This document shows positions 27,487 through 36,043 of a DNA stretch of 64,000 bases, one piece after another (positions within the stretch are counted from its first letter, which is position 1; each line of letters starts with the position of its first letter). The stretch lies in the NCBI GenBank assembly GCA_037441565.1, contig JBBIRW010000004.1:1-64000 (forward strand), written 5' to 3'. The DNA is from JBBIRW01 sp037441565 (GTDB lineage Bacteria; Desulfobacterota; JBBIRW01). The notes under the pieces are model-generated. The model was given only the letters and a program-made list of their open reading frames with translations. It did not search any database and was not told where the DNA came from. A program made the translations under genes and the position numbers.

Positions 27487-27520
27487 ATTTTTAGAATAAT
27501 CGCTATGATTTTCTAAAAAT
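27487..27520 (+). promoter_or_regulatory. Long inverted repeat in the hdrB leader
   Basis: ATTTTTAGAA (27487-27496) pairs with TTCTAAAAAT (27511-27520). After one bulged T the pairing continues AATC/GATT around loop GCTAT, giving 14 pairs. It lies just after the expected transcription start and 27 bases before the start codon. It could be an operator overlapping the early transcribed region or a leader hairpin. It has no T-run on its own 3' side, so it is not a standard terminator. Confidence 0.5.
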
Positions 27521-27547
27521 ATAATATTGTTATATTGTGGAGAACAA

Positions 27548-28435
27548 ATGAAAGGATATACATTCTTCTGGGGATGCCAGATTCCAGCAAGATTTAGCTT
27601 TATGGAGAAATCAACAAGGCTTGTGCTTGATATGCTAAATGTTGATTATGTTGATCTTCCTGGTTTTACATGTTGTCCTGAGAAAACACTCGTTAAAAAT
27701 TACAATGAAAAACTCTGGATGATAACAGCTGCAAGAAACATTGCAATTGCTGAAAAGAATGGTAGAGGAATGCTCCATGCATGCACAGGATGTTACAGCA
27801 CACTGCAATCTGTAAACAGCAAAATAAAGACATATCCAAAAATAATGAAAGAGGTAAACGGATATCTTGGCTCTGTTGGGTTAGGGGTCAGTGGGAGATG
27901 CGAGATAAAACATATAGTTGAATTCTTTCATGATGAGCTTGGATACGGGAAGATAAGGGAAAAGGTTAAAAGGCCACTTAAAGGGATGAGGATTGCCGTT
28001 CATGGAGGATGTCATCTTGTTAGGCCAAGTAGAGCAATTCATTTTGATGATCCTGTGAAACCGATAAAATATGACAGACTTATAGAATGGATTGGTGCGC
28101 GTTCCGTTTACTATTCAACAAAGATGATGTGTTGTGGAGGATACCTTGACAGAACAGGACAGCATTCAAAAACACTGTATATGGCAAGTGTGAAGCTTCA
28201 TGAGCTTTCGTTAATAAAGGTTGATGCTATCACAACAACATGTCCTGAATGTTTTAAGGTTTACGACAATTATCAGTATCTTTTGAAAAAGGAGCACCCC
28301 GAGTTTAACATACCTGTGTTTACACTCCAGGAGCTGATGGCCCTTTCTTTCGGGTTTTCTCCTGATGAACTGGGTCTTGATCAACACAGGATGAATACAT
28401 CACAATTTGTTGAAAAAATGGAGAAGGGGTATTGA
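27548..28435 (+). CDS. HdrB-like CCG-domain iron-sulfur protein
   Basis: 295 residues from the ATG at 27548 (GTGGAG five bases upstream). It holds two cysteine-rich CCG modules: FTCCPE with ACTGC, and GGCH, MMCCGG with TTCPEC. This is the pattern that binds non-cubane [4Fe-4S] clusters in heterodisulfide reductase HdrB. The genes after it are an HdrC-like ferredoxin and a split glutamate synthase, with no hdrA in the window. I infer an electron module feeding or draining the glutamate synthase; the substrate is unknown. Confidence 0.85.
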   Translation: MKGYTFFWGCQIPARFSFMEKSTRLVLDMLNVDYVDLPGFTCCPEKTLVKNYNEKLWMITAARNIAIAEKNGRGMLHACTGCYSTLQSVNSKIKTYPKIMKEVNGYLGSVGLGVSGRCEIKHIVEFFHDELGYGKIREKVKRPLKGMRIAVHGGCHLVRPSRAIHFDDPVKPIKYDRLIEWIGARSVYYSTKMMCCGGYLDRTGQHSKTLYMASVKLHELSLIKVDAITTTCPECFKVYDNYQYLLKKEHPEFNIPVFTLQELMALSFGFSPDELGLDQHRMNTSQFVEKMEKGY

Positions 28436-28876
28436 ATGGAGATCTTTAATTTACAGGCAATAGAGAGATGTATTGCATGCAGAGGATGTGAGGAGGACTG
28501 TCCCTCATTTAAAAATGTACCTGGATACAATCCAACGAAAATTAACAGTGATATCTTGCGGAACGACTGGGAAAAGTATCTGAATATGGAGGTCATATGG
28601 CAGTGTCTTGAATGTCATACCTGTAGCGAGATGTGCCCGCAGGGATACAGCTGGGAGACTGTAATGACGAAACTAAAATCGATAGCGATCAGCAGAGGTA
28701 TAATGCCACTTCAGGTGAAAAAGGGATTGGAGATGTTTATGAATTCCTCGAAACTCGGTGAGCCGAGAACTGTATTGAGGAAAAAGCTTAATCTGCCTGA
28801 TCTTCCTGCGGATGGAAGAGAGGATTTTGAAAGGATGATTAAACTCCTTGGGTTAAAGAAAGGGGTTGAGACATGA
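28436..28876 (+). CDS. HdrC-like 2[4Fe-4S] protein
   Basis: 146 residues with two full clusters, CIACRGCEEDCP and CLECHTCSEMCP, spaced ~40 residues apart as in heterodisulfide reductase HdrC. It begins directly after the hdrB-like stop codon and overlaps the following gene by 4 bases (ATGA), so translation is coupled. It is the likely electron relay between the HdrB-like protein and a partner, possibly the glutamate synthase Fe-S domain. Confidence 0.86.
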   Translation: MEIFNLQAIERCIACRGCEEDCPSFKNVPGYNPTKINSDILRNDWEKYLNMEVIWQCLECHTCSEMCPQGYSWETVMTKLKSIAISRGIMPLQVKKGLEMFMNSSKLGEPRTVLRKKLNLPDLPADGREDFERMIKLLGLKKGVET

Positions 28877-29958
28877 ATCATATCTTTCAGAAGGATATAT
28901 CTGGCTGCGGTCTTGTGGGGATCATAAATCAGAAGAAAGAGAAGTTCAGCGGAAAGATTATAAAAAGGGCTATATGCCTGATGAACGAAAGGGGAAATGG
29001 ATTGGGTGCAGGATTTGCAGCGTACGGGATATACGAAGTGCTCAAGGATTTTTATGCGATACATATGATGTTTAACAGTGCAAAGAGTGTGAAGGATACA
29101 GAGGAACTCTTTGAAAGATACCTGCATATTGAAAAGCGCGAGCCGATCCCCCATAGACCTTTGGAAGCAATAAGAAATTATCCTGCACTATACAGATATT
29201 TTGTTATTCCAAAGAGGGCGGATATAGAGGCGAGCATGTATGAGCTTGATGATGACGATTTCATCGTAAGAGTTGTAATGAAGGTGAATTCAGAAATAGA
29301 TGGTGCATATGTTTTCTCAAGTGGGAAGAATATGGGTGTTTTTAAAGGAGTTGGGCACCCTTCTGATATAGCCGAATTTTACAGAATTGATGAATACGAG
29401 GGATACATGTGGACAGCACACACAAGATTTCCAACAAACACACCTGGATGGTGGGGTGGAGCGCATCCTTTTAATATACTCGATTGGTCAATTGTGCACA
29501 ACGGTGAGATTTCATCCTACGGTATAAACAAGAGATACCTGGAGATGTTCGGGTACAGACTCACACTACTTACGGACACAGAGGTGGTTGCTTATCTCCT
29601 TGACCTGCTGGTAAGAAAACACGGGATTGATATAAAACATGCCTGCATTGCACTTACCCCTCCTTTCTGGAAGGATATCGATGAAATGGAAAGCGATGAA
29701 AAAGAGTTAATGACAGCTATAAGAATGGTTTACGGGAGTGCTGTTCTCAATGGTCCATTTGCAATTATTTTTACTTATTCAATGGGAATGGTTGGGCTTA
29801 ATGATCGCATAAAATTAAGACCGCTTGTTGCGGCGAAGAAGGGAAGTTTCACATACATAGCAAGTGAAGAGGCGGCAATCAGGGAGATATGTCCATCGCC
29901 GGATGTGATATGGCATCCAAAGGCAGGGGAGCCTGTAATTGCGGAATTTATTAATTAA
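28873..29958 (+). CDS. Glutamate synthase, stand-alone glutaminase (GATase type II) domain
   Basis: 361 residues of an Ntn-type amidotransferase that releases ammonia from glutamine. The nucleophile is Cys12 in SGCGLVGIIN, so an 11-residue propeptide must be removed to expose it, as in large glutamate synthases. WTAHTRFPTNTPGWWGGAHPF, VHNGEISSYG and LTDTEVVAYLLD confirm the fold. It is encoded separately from the FMN and GXGXG domains, an arrangement best known from archaea and some anaerobic bacteria. Confidence 0.88.
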   Translation: MNHIFQKDISGCGLVGIINQKKEKFSGKIIKRAICLMNERGNGLGAGFAAYGIYEVLKDFYAIHMMFNSAKSVKDTEELFERYLHIEKREPIPHRPLEAIRNYPALYRYFVIPKRADIEASMYELDDDDFIVRVVMKVNSEIDGAYVFSSGKNMGVFKGVGHPSDIAEFYRIDEYEGYMWTAHTRFPTNTPGWWGGAHPFNILDWSIVHNGEISSYGINKRYLEMFGYRLTLLTDTEVVAYLLDLLVRKHGIDIKHACIALTPPFWKDIDEMESDEKELMTAIRMVYGSAVLNGPFAIIFTYSMGMVGLNDRIKLRPLVAAKKGSFTYIASEEAAIREICPSPDVIWHPKAGEPVIAEFIN

Positions 29959-29979
29959 CGAAATTGGGAATTTTGAGAA

Positions 29980-31491
29980 ATGTTTCCAAGCCTTGTAACA
30001 CCTCTTTTCAGAGTAACAGTGAATCATGATAAGTGCATCCGATGCAGGAGATGCATCCAGCAGTGCGGATGGGGTGTATATAGATATTCTGAGAAGGACA
30101 ACAAGATTATCCCTGATGAAGAGAAATGTACTGCATGCGGGAGATGTATGGTTTACTGTCCTGCTGATGCTTTACTTGTTGAAAAACATCCGATGGCATT
30201 GAGGGAAAATGCTAACTGGCAGCCCTACCATCTGAGAAATATCTGGAAGCAGGCTGAAACAGGGGGTGTTCTGTTAACAGGAATGGGAAACAATCTGCCA
30301 TATCCTGTTATCTGGGATCATCTCCTGATAGATGCGTGTCAGGTTACGAATCCTGCCATAGATCCATTAAGGGAGCCGATGGAGTTGAGAACATATCTCG
30401 GCAGAAAGCCCGATAATATTCAAATATCCAGAAATAACGGAAGATACACACTCACGGTCAAAATGCCTCCCCAGATAAGGCTTGAGGCACCATTCATATT
30501 CGCCCCCATGTCCTATGGGGCATTGAGTCTCAATGCACAGAAGGCAATGGCAATTGCTGCAAGGAAGACAGGCATTGTCATGGGGATAGGTGAAGGTGGA
30601 CTCCATGAAGATCTTTATCCCTTCAGGGACCATTTAATTATTCAGGTGGCATCAGGGAGATTTGGTGTTCATCCGGATTATCTTAATGCAGGTGTTGCTG
30701 TTGAAATAAAGATCGGTCAGGGGGCAAAACCCGGGATCGGCGGTCATCTGCCTGGCGAAAAAATTCCTCATGAAATATCAAAAACAAGGATGATACCTGT
30801 TGGAACGGATGCACTTTCTCCTGCGCCGCAACATGACATATATTCGATTGAAGATTTGAGACAGCTTATTTATGCAATCAAAGAGGCAACAGCATATAAA
30901 CCTGTTTCTGTCAAAATCGCAGCAGTTCACAATGTTGCAGCCATAGCAAGCGGTATTGTGAGGGCAGGCGCAGATATCATATACATAGATGGCTTCAGAG
31001 GTGGAACAGGTGCAGCTCCAACTATAATAAGAGACCATCTGGGAATACCAATTGAGATTGCGCTTGCTGTTGTTGATGAAAGATTGAGACAGGAGGGGCT
31101 AAGGAATCAGGTATCCATAATAGCTGCTGGGAGTATCAGGAGTAGCGCTGATGCTGCCAAGGCTATTGCACTTGGAGCTGATGCTGTTGCACTGGGAACT
31201 GCTGCACTCATAGCTATGGGATGTCATGTTTGCATGCACTGTCATACAGGAAACTGCTCATGGGGTATAACAACACAGAGACCCGAGCTTACACAGCGTC
31301 TTGATCCTGAAGTTTTTGGCCGAAGGCTTGCAAATTTAATTAGGGCGTGGAGCAGGGAGTTAAAAGAAATACTTGGTGCACTTGGAATAAATTCAATAGA
31401 AAGTCTCAGAGGAAACAGGGAGAGGCTACGGGGATTAGGGCTCGATGCCCAGACATTGAATATTCTTGGTGTTAAGCCTGCGGGGCTATAA
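29980..31491 (+). CDS. Glutamate synthase, FMN-binding synthase domain with N-terminal ferredoxin
   Basis: 503 residues. Residues ~8-62 carry two [4Fe-4S] motifs (CIRCRRCIQQC and CTACGRCMVYCP). The remainder is the FMN TIM barrel that condenses ammonia with 2-oxoglutarate: PMSYGALSLNAQKA, GRFGVHPDYLNAG, KIGQGAKPGIGGHLPG and YIDGFRGGTGAAP. Near the end GCHVCMHCHTGNC provides the Cx5Cx4C 3Fe-4S ligands of glutamate synthases. No GltD-like NAD(P)H subunit is seen, so ferredoxin or the Hdr-like proteins are the probable electron donors. Confidence 0.92.
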   Translation: MFPSLVTPLFRVTVNHDKCIRCRRCIQQCGWGVYRYSEKDNKIIPDEEKCTACGRCMVYCPADALLVEKHPMALRENANWQPYHLRNIWKQAETGGVLLTGMGNNLPYPVIWDHLLIDACQVTNPAIDPLREPMELRTYLGRKPDNIQISRNNGRYTLTVKMPPQIRLEAPFIFAPMSYGALSLNAQKAMAIAARKTGIVMGIGEGGLHEDLYPFRDHLIIQVASGRFGVHPDYLNAGVAVEIKIGQGAKPGIGGHLPGEKIPHEISKTRMIPVGTDALSPAPQHDIYSIEDLRQLIYAIKEATAYKPVSVKIAAVHNVAAIASGIVRAGADIIYIDGFRGGTGAAPTIIRDHLGIPIEIALAVVDERLRQEGLRNQVSIIAAGSIRSSADAAKAIALGADAVALGTAALIAMGCHVCMHCHTGNCSWGITTQRPELTQRLDPEVFGRRLANLIRAWSRELKEILGALGINSIESLRGNRERLRGLGLDAQTLNILGVKPAGL

Positions 31492-31513
31492 AAATAATGA
31501 TGGAGTTGCTTGT

Positions 31514-32242
31514 ATGTTTATTGATGCAACATCCCTTCATTACCGGGAATTGAATGAATTGATAAGAATGGCTATAAATGATGGAGCAAGGGAAATCTTT
31601 ATAAAGAACGTGAACGGGCAGCGTTATATTGCAGCAGGTCTCAAGGGGGATGTTTATCTGGAGATCGATGGTGTTCCAGGAAATGATCTTGCAGTTTTTA
31701 TGGATGGGCCCGAGATTATTGTGAGGAATAACGCACAGGATGGTATTGGTAATACGATGAACAGTGGAACAGTGGTTGTACATGGACATGGAGGTGATGT
31801 TATAGGTTATGGAATGAGGGGAGGCAGGATATTCATAATTGGTGATACAGGTTACAGAACAGGTATCCATATGAAAGGATATATGGATAAACAGCCTGTG
31901 ATAATAGTCGGGGGAAGGGCTGGTGATTTCTGCGCTGAGTATATGGCAGGAGGGATGATGATTCTTCTTGATCTTGAGGAGAAAGGCGATATTGCTGGTG
32001 ATTACCTTGGAACAGGAATGCATGGAGGTGTAATCTTTATCAGAGGAGATGTAAACAGGAAGAGGTGTGGTGCAGAGGTAGGAATTCTTGAGCCTGATGA
32101 TAAAGACATGATTATGATTAAAAGGCATATTGAAGATTTTTGCAAATATTTCAATATCCGCATTGATGAAGTCTTTTCCAGACCATTTAAGAAATTGATT
32201 CCGGTATCATCAAGACCTTACGGTAATCTTTACTGCTATTGA
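31514..32242 (+). CDS. Glutamate synthase, GXGXG (beta-helix) domain
   Basis: 242 residues of the right-handed beta-helix domain that ends classical GltB, here a separate protein. Repeated G-rich turns are seen (GTVVVHGHGGDVIGYGMRGG, then FIIGDTGYRTG and VIIVGGRAGDF). The ATG at 31514 follows GGAG; the frame is also open back into the previous gene. It completes the three-gene glutamate synthase, where this domain has a structural role in joining the glutaminase and FMN sites. Confidence 0.88.
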   Translation: MFIDATSLHYRELNELIRMAINDGAREIFIKNVNGQRYIAAGLKGDVYLEIDGVPGNDLAVFMDGPEIIVRNNAQDGIGNTMNSGTVVVHGHGGDVIGYGMRGGRIFIIGDTGYRTGIHMKGYMDKQPVIIVGGRAGDFCAEYMAGGMMILLDLEEKGDIAGDYLGTGMHGGVIFIRGDVNRKRCGAEVGILEPDDKDMIMIKRHIEDFCKYFNIRIDEVFSRPFKKLIPVSSRPYGNLYCY

Positions 32243-32292
32243 GAATATAGAAACTCCCACTTTTAAATTAGACTTAACTATCCCCCATAAAC

Positions 32293-32321
32293 TTGACATT
32301 TTGGTATATAGAATATAGGAT
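32293..32321 (+). promoter_or_regulatory. Sigma70-type promoter before the zapB-like gene
   Basis: TTGACA (32293-32298), a 17-base spacer and TAGGAT (32316-32321). The -35 element is perfect and the -10 matches 4 of 6. It opens the 6S RNA/fau/rny cluster, 17 bases before the zapB-like start codon, so the leader is very short. Confidence 0.6.
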
Positions 32322-32337
32322 AGCTTAAGGAAGTCTT

Positions 32338-32559
32338 ATGCAGCTTGAGAATTTTCTTATACTTGAAGAGAGGCTGAGGGAACTGGTCAGAATTACAAAA
32401 GGCCTTATTGAAGAACGCGAAAGAATAACCAGTTCATTGAAACAGAAGGATTTACAGATTGAGGAGATGAAAAAGGAACTGGAAGAATTGAGAATAGAAA
32501 GGGGCAACATAAGAAAAGAGATTGAGGAAATTATTGAAAAGATTGATTCTGTTCTTTAG
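32338..32559 (+). CDS. Small coiled-coil protein, ZapB-like
   Basis: 73 residues, almost entirely one heptad-patterned coiled coil rich in Glu, Arg, Leu and Ile. AAGGA precedes the ATG. Its size, coiled-coil character and position directly before zapA suggest a ZapB-type cell-division factor, but coiled coils give weak homology, so the name is inferred from context. Confidence 0.65.
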   Translation: MQLENFLILEERLRELVRITKGLIEERERITSSLKQKDLQIEEMKKELEELRIERGNIRKEIEEIIEKIDSVL

Positions 32560-32567
32560 GTGTTTGT

Positions 32568-32873
32568 ATGAAGAGATCTCTTGAGATAAAAATAATGGAT
32601 CAAAGTTATATATTAAAGACGGAAGTGGATGAGGAGTATGCAAAAAAGATTGCCGATTATCTTGATGGTAAAATAAGGGAGATTATGCAAGGCGGAAAGA
32701 TTATAAATGTGCAGAATGCCGTTGTCCTTGCAGCTTTAAATATTGTTGATGAGTATTTTAAATGCAGGGAGGCAGTAGAAAATATAAATAAAATTGTGGA
32801 AGGGAAATCAAGGGAATTGATAAAAGAGCTGGATGAAATAAAGGTTGATGAGGTTCCCCTGCGATTCGCGTGA
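32568..32873 (+). CDS. zapA: Cell division protein ZapA
   Basis: 101 residues with the ZapA N-terminal fold (LEIKIMDQSYILKTEVDEEYAKKIADYLD) and AALNIVDEYFKC helix. ZapA crosslinks FtsZ protofilaments at the division ring. Its last codons overlap the base of the 6S RNA stem, and zapA-6S RNA-fau is an order conserved in many bacteria. Confidence 0.88.
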   Translation: MKRSLEIKIMDQSYILKTEVDEEYAKKIADYLDGKIREIMQGGKIINVQNAVVLAALNIVDEYFKCREAVENINKIVEGKSRELIKELDEIKVDEVPLRFA

Positions 32874-33030
32874 TCAATAGGAATGTCTTGAGCCAACAAA
32901 CAAAAGAAGGGGATCCTCCCTTACCATGGAGTGCATGCTCACTTAAGTGAGAAGCCAGAAGTGGTAAAAGGATTCCCACCTTGTAGAGGAAGGTTCAAAA
33001 AGACTGCTATTGACACGGTATTCGTGGGGG
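32856..33030 (+). ncRNA. ssrS: 6S RNA
   Basis: The ~175-base region between zapA and fau folds as one long interrupted hairpin, the 6S RNA shape that mimics an open promoter and binds sigma70-RNA polymerase. The closing stem pairs CCCC (32856-32859) with GGGG (33027-33030), then CGTG/CACG, CAATAG (32875-32880)/CTATTG (33007-33012), GTCTT/AAGAC and GAGCC/GGTTC. Primary-sequence hallmarks shared with the enterobacterial RNA include TGCATGCTC, GAGAAGCC and CCACCTTG. GGGGGAAATTTTT follows as a weak terminator-like end. The ends are inferred from pairing; the 5' end overlaps the zapA coding region by 18 bases. Confidence 0.87.
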
Positions 33031-33093
33031 AAATTTTTATATATTTTCTGTTACCTCCCTTCTTTAAAATCTTTTCTGATATTAGCCATCAGG

Positions 33094-33672
33094 ATGGTCG
33101 AAGATTTAGTTGATTCTCAAAAGAAAAGATTAAGAAGGCATTTTATTAAGAAAAGGAATTCAATGATGGGTCATGAGCTTAAATCAATGGGGATTATAGC
33201 GCAAAAAAATCTACTCTCGCTTGATATATTCAGGGATTCAAAGATAATCTCACTTTATTCAAGTATAAAAAATGAGATGGCCACCGATCTCATTTTTTTA
33301 GAAGCATTAAGGCGAGAAAAAATAGTTTGTTTTCCAAAAATAGGTGAGAATTGTGATAAACTTTATTTTATGAGAGCTGACAGAAGCACAATCTTCAGAC
33401 CTGGTCGTTATGGAATAATGGAGCCAGAGGATGGTGATATCATAAAGATCGATGATATAGATGTCTTTGTGATTCCGGGAGTCTGTTTTGACGAGAGGGG
33501 TTTCCGTATTGGTTATGGGAAAGGATATTTTGATAGAACACTCTGGGGTGCAAAGGGAAAGATCATAGGACTTGCTTATGAGTTTCAGGTTCTTGATAGG
33601 ATTCCTCAAAAGGAACATGATTTAAGAGTGGATATTATAGTTACGGAAAAGAGGGTTATTTTGTGCAAATGA
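33094..33672 (+). CDS. fau: 5-formyltetrahydrofolate cyclo-ligase family protein
   Basis: 192 residues from the ATG at 33094. KKRLRRHFIKKRNSM at the N-terminus, SLYSSIKNEMATD, and C-terminal DVFVIPGVCFDERGFRIGYGKGYFDR are typical of 5-formyl-THF cyclo-ligase, which converts 5-formyl-THF to methenyl-THF. An earlier in-frame ATG at 33010 lies inside the 6S RNA and would add an unrelated hydrophobic tail. Placement after 6S RNA matches the ygfA/fau context in other bacteria. Confidence 0.9.
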   Translation: MVEDLVDSQKKRLRRHFIKKRNSMMGHELKSMGIIAQKNLLSLDIFRDSKIISLYSSIKNEMATDLIFLEALRREKIVCFPKIGENCDKLYFMRADRSTIFRPGRYGIMEPEDGDIIKIDDIDVFVIPGVCFDERGFRIGYGKGYFDRTLWGAKGKIIGLAYEFQVLDRIPQKEHDLRVDIIVTEKRVILCK

Positions 33673-33700
33673 GGGTAAACGAGTAAAAAGGGAGGTGATT

Positions 33701-35242
33701 ATGGTGCCTTTAAGTGCACTTTTTATAATAATTGGAATTATTACATTTTTCGCAGGTTCAATCGTCACATACATATATTTGAAGAATACCTTGAAGAGAA
33801 AGATCCTTACCGAAGAGTCAGAAAGGATCCTGAAGGAAGCGAAGGAAGAGGCGGAGAGGATAAAGAAAAATACTATCCTCCAGGCAAAGGAGGAGATATA
33901 CAGATTAAGATCAGAGGTTGAGCGTGAGGTCAGAGAAAGGAGGCATGATCTACAGAGCTGGGAGAGAAAACTCTCTTCAAAGGAGGAGAGCATCGAGAAG
34001 AGACTTGAGTCCATAGAAAGAAAGGAAGCTGAACTTAATAGAAGAGAGAAAACAGTTTTGATTCAGGAAAAGAAATGCGAGGAGATGATAGAGGAGTATA
34101 GAAGAAGACTCGAAGAAGTTGCAGGTATGACTTCTGAAGATGCAAAAAGGATAATAATTGAGTCCATGAAAGAGGAGGCAAGGCATGATGCAGCAAAACT
34201 TATCAAACAGATTGAGGATGAGGCAAGGGAAGTTGCAGATAAAAAGGCAAAGAAGATCATAAGTCTTGCCATCCAGAGATACGCAGGTGAATATGTTGCA
34301 GAGAAAACAGTATCTGTTATACCCCTTCCTAATGAGGAGATGAAGGGGAGGATTATCGGGCGTGAAGGGAGGAATATAAGGGCAATAGAGGCATTAACAG
34401 GTGTTGATATAATTATCGATGACACGCCTGAGGCTGTTATAATTTCTTGTTTTGATCCTATAAGAAGGGAGATAGCGAGGATATCTCTCGAGAGGCTTAT
34501 CAGTGATGGAAGGATACATCCTGCAAGGATAGAGGAGATTGTGGCAAATGTTCATCAGGAGATGGAAAATACAATCAAGGAAGCCGGGGAGGCACTTGTT
34601 TTTGAAACAGGCTTGCATGGAATCCATCCTGAACTGGTCAAACTTCTTGGAAAACTGAAGTTCCGATCAAGCTATGGACAGAATGTATATCAGCACTCAA
34701 GGGAGGTTGCATTTCTCACGGGTATTATGGCATCGGAGCTTGGGCTTAATCCCAAGCATGCAAAGAGAGCAGGTCTCCTGCATGATATAGGAAAAGCAGT
34801 GGATCATGAGATGGAAGGGCTCCATGCATTGATAGGTGCGGAGCTGGCGCGCAAATATGGGGAGTCGCCAAAGATAGTTCATGCCATTGCTGCACATCAT
34901 GAGGATGAAAAACCCCTGACAATCCTGCCGCTCCTTGTTCAGGCAGCTGATGCATTATCAGGTGCAAGACCAGGGGCAAGAAGGGAGACCCTGGAGAGCT
35001 ATGTAAAGAGGCTGGAGGAACTGGAGGCGATTGCCAGATCATTCCCTGGTGTTGAGAAATGTTATGCGATTCAGGCAGGAAGGGAACTCAGGGTTTTTGT
35101 TGAAAGTGATAAGGTATCCGACGAAGAGGCTGTCCTCCTTTCAAAGGATATTGCGAAGAGGATAGAAAAGGAATTAACATACCCGGGTCAGATTAAGGTT
35201 ACTGTAATAAGGGAAACAAGGGCAATTGAAATAGCAAAATGA
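33701..35242 (+). CDS. rny: Ribonuclease Y
   Basis: 513 residues from the ATG at 33701 (AAGGGAGG five bases upstream; a GTG at 33695 lies in that site). One N-terminal membrane helix (~4-24), a long charged coiled coil (~30-190), a KH RNA-binding domain (~203-270, GRIIGREGRNIRAIE) and an HD phosphodiesterase domain (~330-420, HDIGKAVDHE). RNase Y is the membrane-bound endonuclease that starts mRNA decay. ymdB overlaps its stop codon, a widely conserved pair. Confidence 0.96.
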   Translation: MVPLSALFIIIGIITFFAGSIVTYIYLKNTLKRKILTEESERILKEAKEEAERIKKNTILQAKEEIYRLRSEVEREVRERRHDLQSWERKLSSKEESIEKRLESIERKEAELNRREKTVLIQEKKCEEMIEEYRRRLEEVAGMTSEDAKRIIIESMKEEARHDAAKLIKQIEDEAREVADKKAKKIISLAIQRYAGEYVAEKTVSVIPLPNEEMKGRIIGREGRNIRAIEALTGVDIIIDDTPEAVIISCFDPIRREIARISLERLISDGRIHPARIEEIVANVHQEMENTIKEAGEALVFETGLHGIHPELVKLLGKLKFRSSYGQNVYQHSREVAFLTGIMASELGLNPKHAKRAGLLHDIGKAVDHEMEGLHALIGAELARKYGESPKIVHAIAAHHEDEKPLTILPLLVQAADALSGARPGARRETLESYVKRLEELEAIARSFPGVEKCYAIQAGRELRVFVESDKVSDEEAVLLSKDIAKRIEKELTYPGQIKVTVIRETRAIEIAK

Positions 35243-36024
35243 TAAGGGTTCTGTTTATAGGAGATATTGTTGGCAAACCCGGAAGGAAAGTCCTTTCTTC
35301 ACTCCTGCCTTCCCTGAAGGAAAAATATAAACCATCTATTATAATTGCCAACGGTGAGAATGCAGCAGGTGGATTTGGTATTACCCCTGATGTGGCTGAT
35401 GAGATATTCTCCATCGGAGTTGATGTTATAACATCGGGGAATCATATATGGGATAAGAAAGAGATCGTAGAATACCTTGACAGGGAGAGAAGAATTTTGA
35501 GACCTGCAAATTACCCCGATTCTTCACCTGGAAAGGGGAGCATAATTTTAAAGATCGAAGGAGGGGAGCGGATCGCTGTTGTCAATCTTCAGGGAAGGGT
35601 TTTTATGGACAGCATCGATTGTCCATTTAGAATTGCAGTCAAAGAGATCGAAAAGATATCATCGGAGGCAAGGATCATAATTGTTGATTTCCATGCAGAG
35701 GCTACATCGGAGAAGGCTGCAATGGGATGGTTTCTTGATGGAAGGGTAAGTGCGGTGGTTGGCACCCATACTCATGTACAAACAGCAGATGAAAGGATCC
35801 TTTCTGAAAGAACAGCCTTCATAACTGATGTGGGGATGGTTGGCTCTTTAAACTCCGTCATTGGACTGGAGAAGGAAGCTGTGATAAAAAGGTTTCTGAC
35901 AAATATGCCGCAGAAATTTGAACCCGCAACGAAACAGCTAAAGCTTGATGGCGTTATCATTGATATTGATAATATAACAGGATGTGCTATTAACATAGAG
36001 AGATTGACTTTACCCCTTGAGTAA
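35239..36024 (+). CDS. ymdB: YmdB-family metallophosphoesterase
   Basis: 261 residues with the dinuclear-metal motifs IGDIVGKPG, NGENAAGGFG, SGNHIWDKKE, DFHAEATSEK and GTHTHVQTADERIL. Family members hydrolyse 2',3'-cyclic nucleotides and in Bacillus influence RNase Y-linked behaviour. It overlaps rny by 4 bases (ATGA), consistent with a joint role in RNA turnover. Confidence 0.93.
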   Translation: MIRVLFIGDIVGKPGRKVLSSLLPSLKEKYKPSIIIANGENAAGGFGITPDVADEIFSIGVDVITSGNHIWDKKEIVEYLDRERRILRPANYPDSSPGKGSIILKIEGGERIAVVNLQGRVFMDSIDCPFRIAVKEIEKISSEARIIIVDFHAEATSEKAAMGWFLDGRVSAVVGTHTHVQTADERILSERTAFITDVGMVGSLNSVIGLEKEAVIKRFLTNMPQKFEPATKQLKLDGVIIDIDNITGCAINIERLTLPLE

Positions 36025-36043
36025 TATAGAGGAGGTAGATCGG

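Noticed and set aside
31472..32128. Long minus-strand open frame opposite the GXGXG gene
   Set aside because: The translation is rich in Cys, His, Tyr and Ser without any motif, typical of the reverse of a coding strand; the plus-strand gene is clear.
33010..33040. TTGACA inside the 3' part of the 6S RNA as a promoter for fau
   Set aside because: No -10-like hexamer at 16-18 bases; the first TATATA-type sequence is 22 bases away. The bases are explained by pairing in the 6S closing stem.
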